64,000 nt of DNA. Source: Syngnathus acus. Taxonomy: Eukaryota; Chordata; Actinopteri; Syngnathiformes; Syngnathidae. The first letter of the stretch is position 1, and each line of letters begins with the position of its first letter. The position numbers and the translations under genes were made by a program. The DNA is taken from the NCBI RefSeq assembly GCF_901709675.1, contig NC_051097.1, positions 1,309,039 through 1,373,038 on the forward strand. The letters run 5' to 3'. Below the pieces are notes generated by a model that searched no databases, had not been told where the DNA came from, and was given only the letters and a program-made list of their open reading frames with translations. Shown here piece by piece: positions 62,441-64,000 of the stretch.

Positions 62441-64000
62441 GGTATCGTCAATGTATATTCCGCTGGTAAGTCTGAGTGTGACCAGTTCAGGTTCGGGTCA
62501 GGTTTGTGCGAGATTGTTTGGGGCTACAGGAATATAGACTGACTGACACCAGACACATCTGGTTTCTATTAGCAACTGACAATGTATACACTGTGTAGAG
62601 TTGGGGAGGCAGACTGGGGGGTCACAGGTGATCCAGCAGCCCTCTTGTGCGCGCACCCGAGAGAAGGGAAGCGCGGGGGCATACGTTTTCGGGCGAGAGA
62701 AGACAAAGGGACTCGACATTTTGCTAGGGCGCGAGACACTTCACTCTGACATCGGTTTAATAAAATCTTTCCCCAATCAGCCGTGTGTCACTGAAAATGT
62801 CCTTCCCCGAGCCAGACACCTTTCCACCACTTGCTTTTGAAGACCAGCTGACCACCGAAGAGAATTCACCACATTTTTGGTGTCATGAATGGTTCTCGTG
62901 TTCTCCGGGGGGGCCCTCGTCCGCCTTGGTGCGAGCATCCAGCGTTCGGCCGGTGGGCTGTGTTTGAGGTGAGAAGCTTTTGCTCACAGTTTTCGCTGCA
63001 TGCTCGTTCCCGGTGTGGGAGAGGGGGGTCTCTTAGGGGGGATAGTTAAATGGATCTGATGTGCTTGGGGCTGGCTCGTGGGGGGGGGGGGGGGGGTATT
63101 TGTCTCCCCTAGTCGAATGGCGTCAAAATGTGGATTTTGAAAGGGGAGAGTGGCCCCTATATAAAAATGAAAAAGTTCAATAAAAATAGAAAAAAGAAAA
63201 AGGCAAATAAAAATGGAAAAATAACATAAAACTTAATGGGGAACGTGCACAGTGAGTGAGTGACATGTCTGGTGTGAATGAAGAAATGATGAAAGTTTTG
63301 TCCAGAGAGGGCACGTGAAAAAGGATAGGATGTCTGGAACATCGCTGATCGGCTGTCATGAGAGAATAATAATAGAAAAGTCCCATAAAAAGTGGACTTT
63401 TGTTTGGCGACAGATCCGGATGAGGATGTAAATTTTAGCTGTGTGAATGAGGCGGAAGCACACTACGATTGGACACTGCATGTGACAAGAGACGTGGGTT
63501 ACCAAGCGTCTCGGAGGAAAGATTCCCGGGATGACCTGGGATGTTGCGATCGCACCCAATGGCCGTACGGTCCGAGTGCGATTGTTGAGATGTTCGGTGG
63601 CAGCATTTGTCTCTGTCAAGGTCGCACAAAAAAGGGAGACTTGCTGCAGACCGCGTTTGGCAAATAGGAGAAGTGCGCAGCCTTGGCATCCGTAGCTGTG
63701 TGAATGAATGAGGAAGAGATACCGGACAGTTCTGGGACCGAGGAGTGCCGAAGAGAAGGAAGCGCGCAAGCCACGTTGTTTGGGCACTGATCAGATTAGG
63801 AGTGCGTGTGGGTCGCAAAGTTTCCCGGCGAACATTTGGTACGTTAACCTCTTAGAGATACTCTTTAGGCTAAATTACCGGGGTGAGCTGGTGCGTTGCG
63901 GTCGTATCCAAGTCGACACGGTTCGATCCCGATTGTCGAGACGCACTGTGATAGCATGCACGCCTGTCAAATTCTGATAAAATTTACGGCTTGCAGCAGA
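62441..64000. other. Unrecognised sequence
   Basis: GC-richer than its surroundings, with AATAAA near 62759 and a G run at 63081-63096. Short open frames (62785-62967, 63392-63667, 63708-63977) have no homology I recognise. It could be the leader or LTR of another retroelement running off the window, but no LTR ends, primer-binding site or Gag motif can be defended. Confidence 0.3.

Overview
The window is eukaryotic and vertebrate, almost certainly a ray-finned (teleost) fish. A single host protein-coding gene can be recognised: the last two exons of fbxw2 (F-box and WD repeat protein 2) on the + strand at 4685-7141, whose earlier exons lie upstream of the window. Most of the rest is mobile DNA: L2-clade and RTE-type LINEs, tRNA-derived SINEs, hAT and Tc1/mariner-type DNA transposons and their MITEs, LTR elements with a self-priming signature, and two families of endogenous retrovirus.

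Layout. 1-4.7 kb: intron or upstream DNA of fbxw2 with hAT and mariner relics. 4.7-7.4 kb: terminal fbxw2 exons and 3' UTR. 7.7-13.9 kb: SINE, a 'CAGTGGAGCCTCGG' mariner-type MITE, hAT transposase fragment, two 5' L2 pieces, and the 3' part of a self-priming LTR element. 13.9-19 kb: the 3' LTR and env-TM remnant of an ERV (family 2, minus strand), with a complete RTE-type LINE holding one uninterrupted 1059-codon ORF inserted in the LTR. 19.4-24 kb: tandem repeats, a second self-priming LTR element (5' LTR plus interior) and a 60-bp satellite broken by a 939-bp TA-flanked element. 24-26.2 kb: duplicated segment with a tRNA-Arg-like sequence, a tRNA-Pro head cut by a hAT element, and a SINE. 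26.2-31.4 kb: an L2 element split by a hAT element which itself carries a mariner MITE and a solo LTR of ERV family 2. 32.9-36.8 kb: ten tRNA-Ser-like genes or pseudogenes on the minus strand in a 640-bp, four-gene higher-order repeat, split by a 2.34-kb LTR-like insertion. 36.8-42.7 kb: degenerate ERV family 1 copy on the + strand. 44.9-51.2 kb: a young ERV family 1 copy on the minus strand with LTRs that look identical, a 5-bp target duplication, an intact env ORF, a short gag ORF and no pol except an integrase C-terminal remnant. 52-59.5 kb: AT-rich DNA with a large hAT MITE, L2 fragments, a kilobase-scale duplication and a hAT transposase C-terminus. 59.5-62.4 kb: a complete 1.76-kb self-priming LTR element flanked on both sides by copies of another repeat. 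62.4-64 kb: unrecognised.

The most informative observations are: (1) the LTR elements at 20.8 and 59.9-61.7 kb carry an 11-nt primer-binding site complementary to the predicted 5' end of their own transcript, with a compensatory base change between copies, as in the Tf1/sushi self-priming group; (2) both copies of ERV family 1 share a non-coding spacer where pol should be, so pol was lost before the copies diverged, and the newer copy still mobilised recently with env intact; (3) the tRNA-Ser higher-order array, in which one of four slots has changed anticodon from copy to copy. All calls are by eye from sequence, without database searches.
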